From NCBI RefSeq assembly GCF_000495855.1, contig NZ_AWGF01000009.1, positions 1 through 64,000 on the forward strand: a stretch of DNA of 64,000 bases, read 5' to 3'. The DNA is from Asticcacaulis sp. YBE204 (lineage in GTDB: Bacteria > Pseudomonadota > Alphaproteobacteria > Caulobacterales > Caulobacteraceae). The notes beneath the pieces were generated by a model. The model was not told where the DNA came from and made no database searches. It saw nothing but the letters and a program-made list of their open reading frames with translations. Positions 62,971-64,000 of the stretch are shown in pieces. Both the position numbers and the translations under genes were made by a program. How positions within the stretch are numbered: position 1 is the stretch's first letter; each line of letters begins with the position of its first letter.

Positions 62971-64000
62971 ATGAACAAATCCACGAAAATCCGTCTGGGC
63001 CTGATGGGCTTCACCGCCGCCATCGCTTTGGCTGGCTGCTTCGGCGCCGACAACGTCGCCTCGCCGGGTGAAGGCGTCCTGATCGGCGGCGGTTCTTCGT
63101 CGTCTTCGTCGTCCTCTTCCTCGACGTCGGGCGTTGCCGCCGCGTCGTGCCCGACCGGCCTCGACAATGTCGGCATCATCACGCTTGCCGGTGGCGCTCA
63201 GGCCCGTAACTGCCAGCTGCCGAACACCATTTCGGGCAGCCTGACCCTGGCCAAGCTCGACGGCGTCATCTACTCCGTGTCGGGCCGCGTCAATGTCGGC
63301 GTCGATCAGGGTTCGGACGTCAACGCCCCCATCTCCGGCGCCGCCAAGGGCGTCCTGACCATCGAGCCGGGCGTCACGGTCTTCGGTTCGGCCGGTCTCG
63401 ACTACATCGCCGTTCAGCGCGGCTCGCAAATCTTCGCCGAAGGCACCGCTGCCAACCCGATCGTCTTCACCTCGCGCAACAACGTCACCGGCGCTTCGAC
63501 GGCCAACTCGATCGGCGAATGGGGCGGCCTGGTCATCCTCGGCCGCGCGCCGACCAACACCTGCCCGACCGACGCCGTTCCGGCGACCCTGAACGGCTTC
63601 AAGGATTGTACGACGAACTTCGAAGCCGTGGCCGGTCTGAACTTCGGCGGTAACAACCTCGCCGACAACTCCGGCGTCCTGAAATACGTGCAGGTTCGCT
63701 ACACCGGCTATCAGGTCGATGTCGGCAAGGAACTGAACGGCATCACCTTCGCCGGCGTCGGCGCGGGCACCACGGTCGACTACGTTCAGGTCTACAACTC
63801 GTCGGACGACGGCGTTGAATTCTTCGGCGGCACGGTCAACGCCAAGCACCTGGTGCTCTACGGCAACGACGACGAGCAGTTCGACACCGACAACACCTGG
63901 TCGGGTTCGGTCCAGTGGATGCTGGCCGTTCAGGCCGCGCGTTCGACCTCGGGCTCCTTCGGCTTCGAAATGTCGTGTAACAAGGGCGGCAACAGCGGCA
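62971..64000 (+). CDS. Beta-helix-like lipoprotein, partial, cut by right window edge
   Basis: The frame opens at the ATG 62971 (GGAGAG upstream) and runs off the window with 343 codons seen. MNKSTKIRLGLMGFTAAIALAGC is a lipoprotein leader with lipobox LAGC. A run of ten Ser residues (about 42-51) forms a flexible linker. The rest is Gly/Asn/Val-rich with repeated strand-turn units (GVLTIEPGVTVFG, GEWGGLVILGRAP, LKYVQVRYTGYQ, VDYVQVYNSSDDGVEFFGG, KHLVLYGNDDEQFDTDN). This suggests a parallel beta-helix on the cell surface or in the periplasm. Similar lipoproteins accompany TonB receptors in Caulobacterales. The precise role is unknown; a glycan-binding or adhesin-like function is a guess. Confidence 0.85.
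   Translation, partial: MNKSTKIRLGLMGFTAAIALAGCFGADNVASPGEGVLIGGGSSSSSSSSSSTSGVAAASCPTGLDNVGIITLAGGAQARNCQLPNTISGSLTLAKLDGVIYSVSGRVNVGVDQGSDVNAPISGAAKGVLTIEPGVTVFGSAGLDYIAVQRGSQIFAEGTAANPIVFTSRNNVTGASTANSIGEWGGLVILGRAPTNTCPTDAVPATLNGFKDCTTNFEAVAGLNFGGNNLADNSGVLKYVQVRYTGYQVDVGKELNGITFAGVGAGTTVDYVQVYNSSDDGVEFFGGTVNAKHLVLYGNDDEQFDTDNTWSGSVQWMLAVQAARSTSGSFGFEMSCNKGGNSG

Overview
The window looks like part of a large plasmid or chromid of a Caulobacteraceae-type alphaproteobacterium, possibly Asticcacaulis-like. Reasons: high GC with frequent ATGA gene overlaps, very large TonB-dependent receptors with Caulobacter/Xanthomonas-style plugs, Tat-type leaders on nearly every secreted enzyme, LacI-type operators of the TGTTAGCGCTAACA class, and an RPA-type RepA with a ParA module. 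The species call is inference; no rRNA or housekeeping gene is present to anchor it.

Layout. 1-6288: two tandem pectinesterases (the first cut by the left edge), a GH35 beta-galactosidase and a DUF885 protein, all on the minus strand. 6289-9467: replication and partition module (eight 15-bp iterons, repA, a small RHH-like protein, parA, and a palindrome-rich presumptive centromere). 9468-21045: a GH43 gene, then a six-gene plus-strand operon (two-domain beta-helix/TIM-like protein, esterase, DapA-type aldolase, GH78 rhamnosidase, ACS-type MFS transporter, sialidase-fold protein). 21046-23494: terminators, a GntR regulator, an unknown gene and a dispersed inverted-repeat element. 23495-36158: two divergent operons that I read as a D-apiose uptake and catabolism locus. 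36167-36775: a toxin-antitoxin pair. 36765-61599: GH78, GH28 polygalacturonase, three TonB receptors, GH3, and a five-gene operon (DUF5060 protein, GH43, six-hairpin glycosidase, PL10 pectate lyase, CE12 rhamnogalacturonan acetylesterase). 62008-64000: a DUF1345 membrane protein and a lipoprotein cut by the right edge.

How it fits together. Pectin fragments would enter the periplasm through the three TonB receptors. Methyl and acetyl groups would be removed by the pectinesterases and the CE12 esterase, backbones cut by PL10 and GH28, and side chains trimmed by GH78, GH43, GH35 and GH3. Released sugars would enter the cytoplasm through the MFS carrier and the ribose-type ABC transporter. The cytoplasmic genes are not the usual galacturonate pathway. 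They are a split transketolase, an FGGY kinase and a TIM-barrel isomerase, the gene set of the transketolase branch of D-apiose catabolism. Apiose occurs in rhamnogalacturonan II (RG-II) and apiogalacturonan. The aldolase/sialidase-fold pair in the other operon could handle the 3-deoxy-ulosonic acids (Kdo, Dha) of RG-II. Together this suggests a replicon specialised for pectin, possibly including RG-II; that reading is inference.
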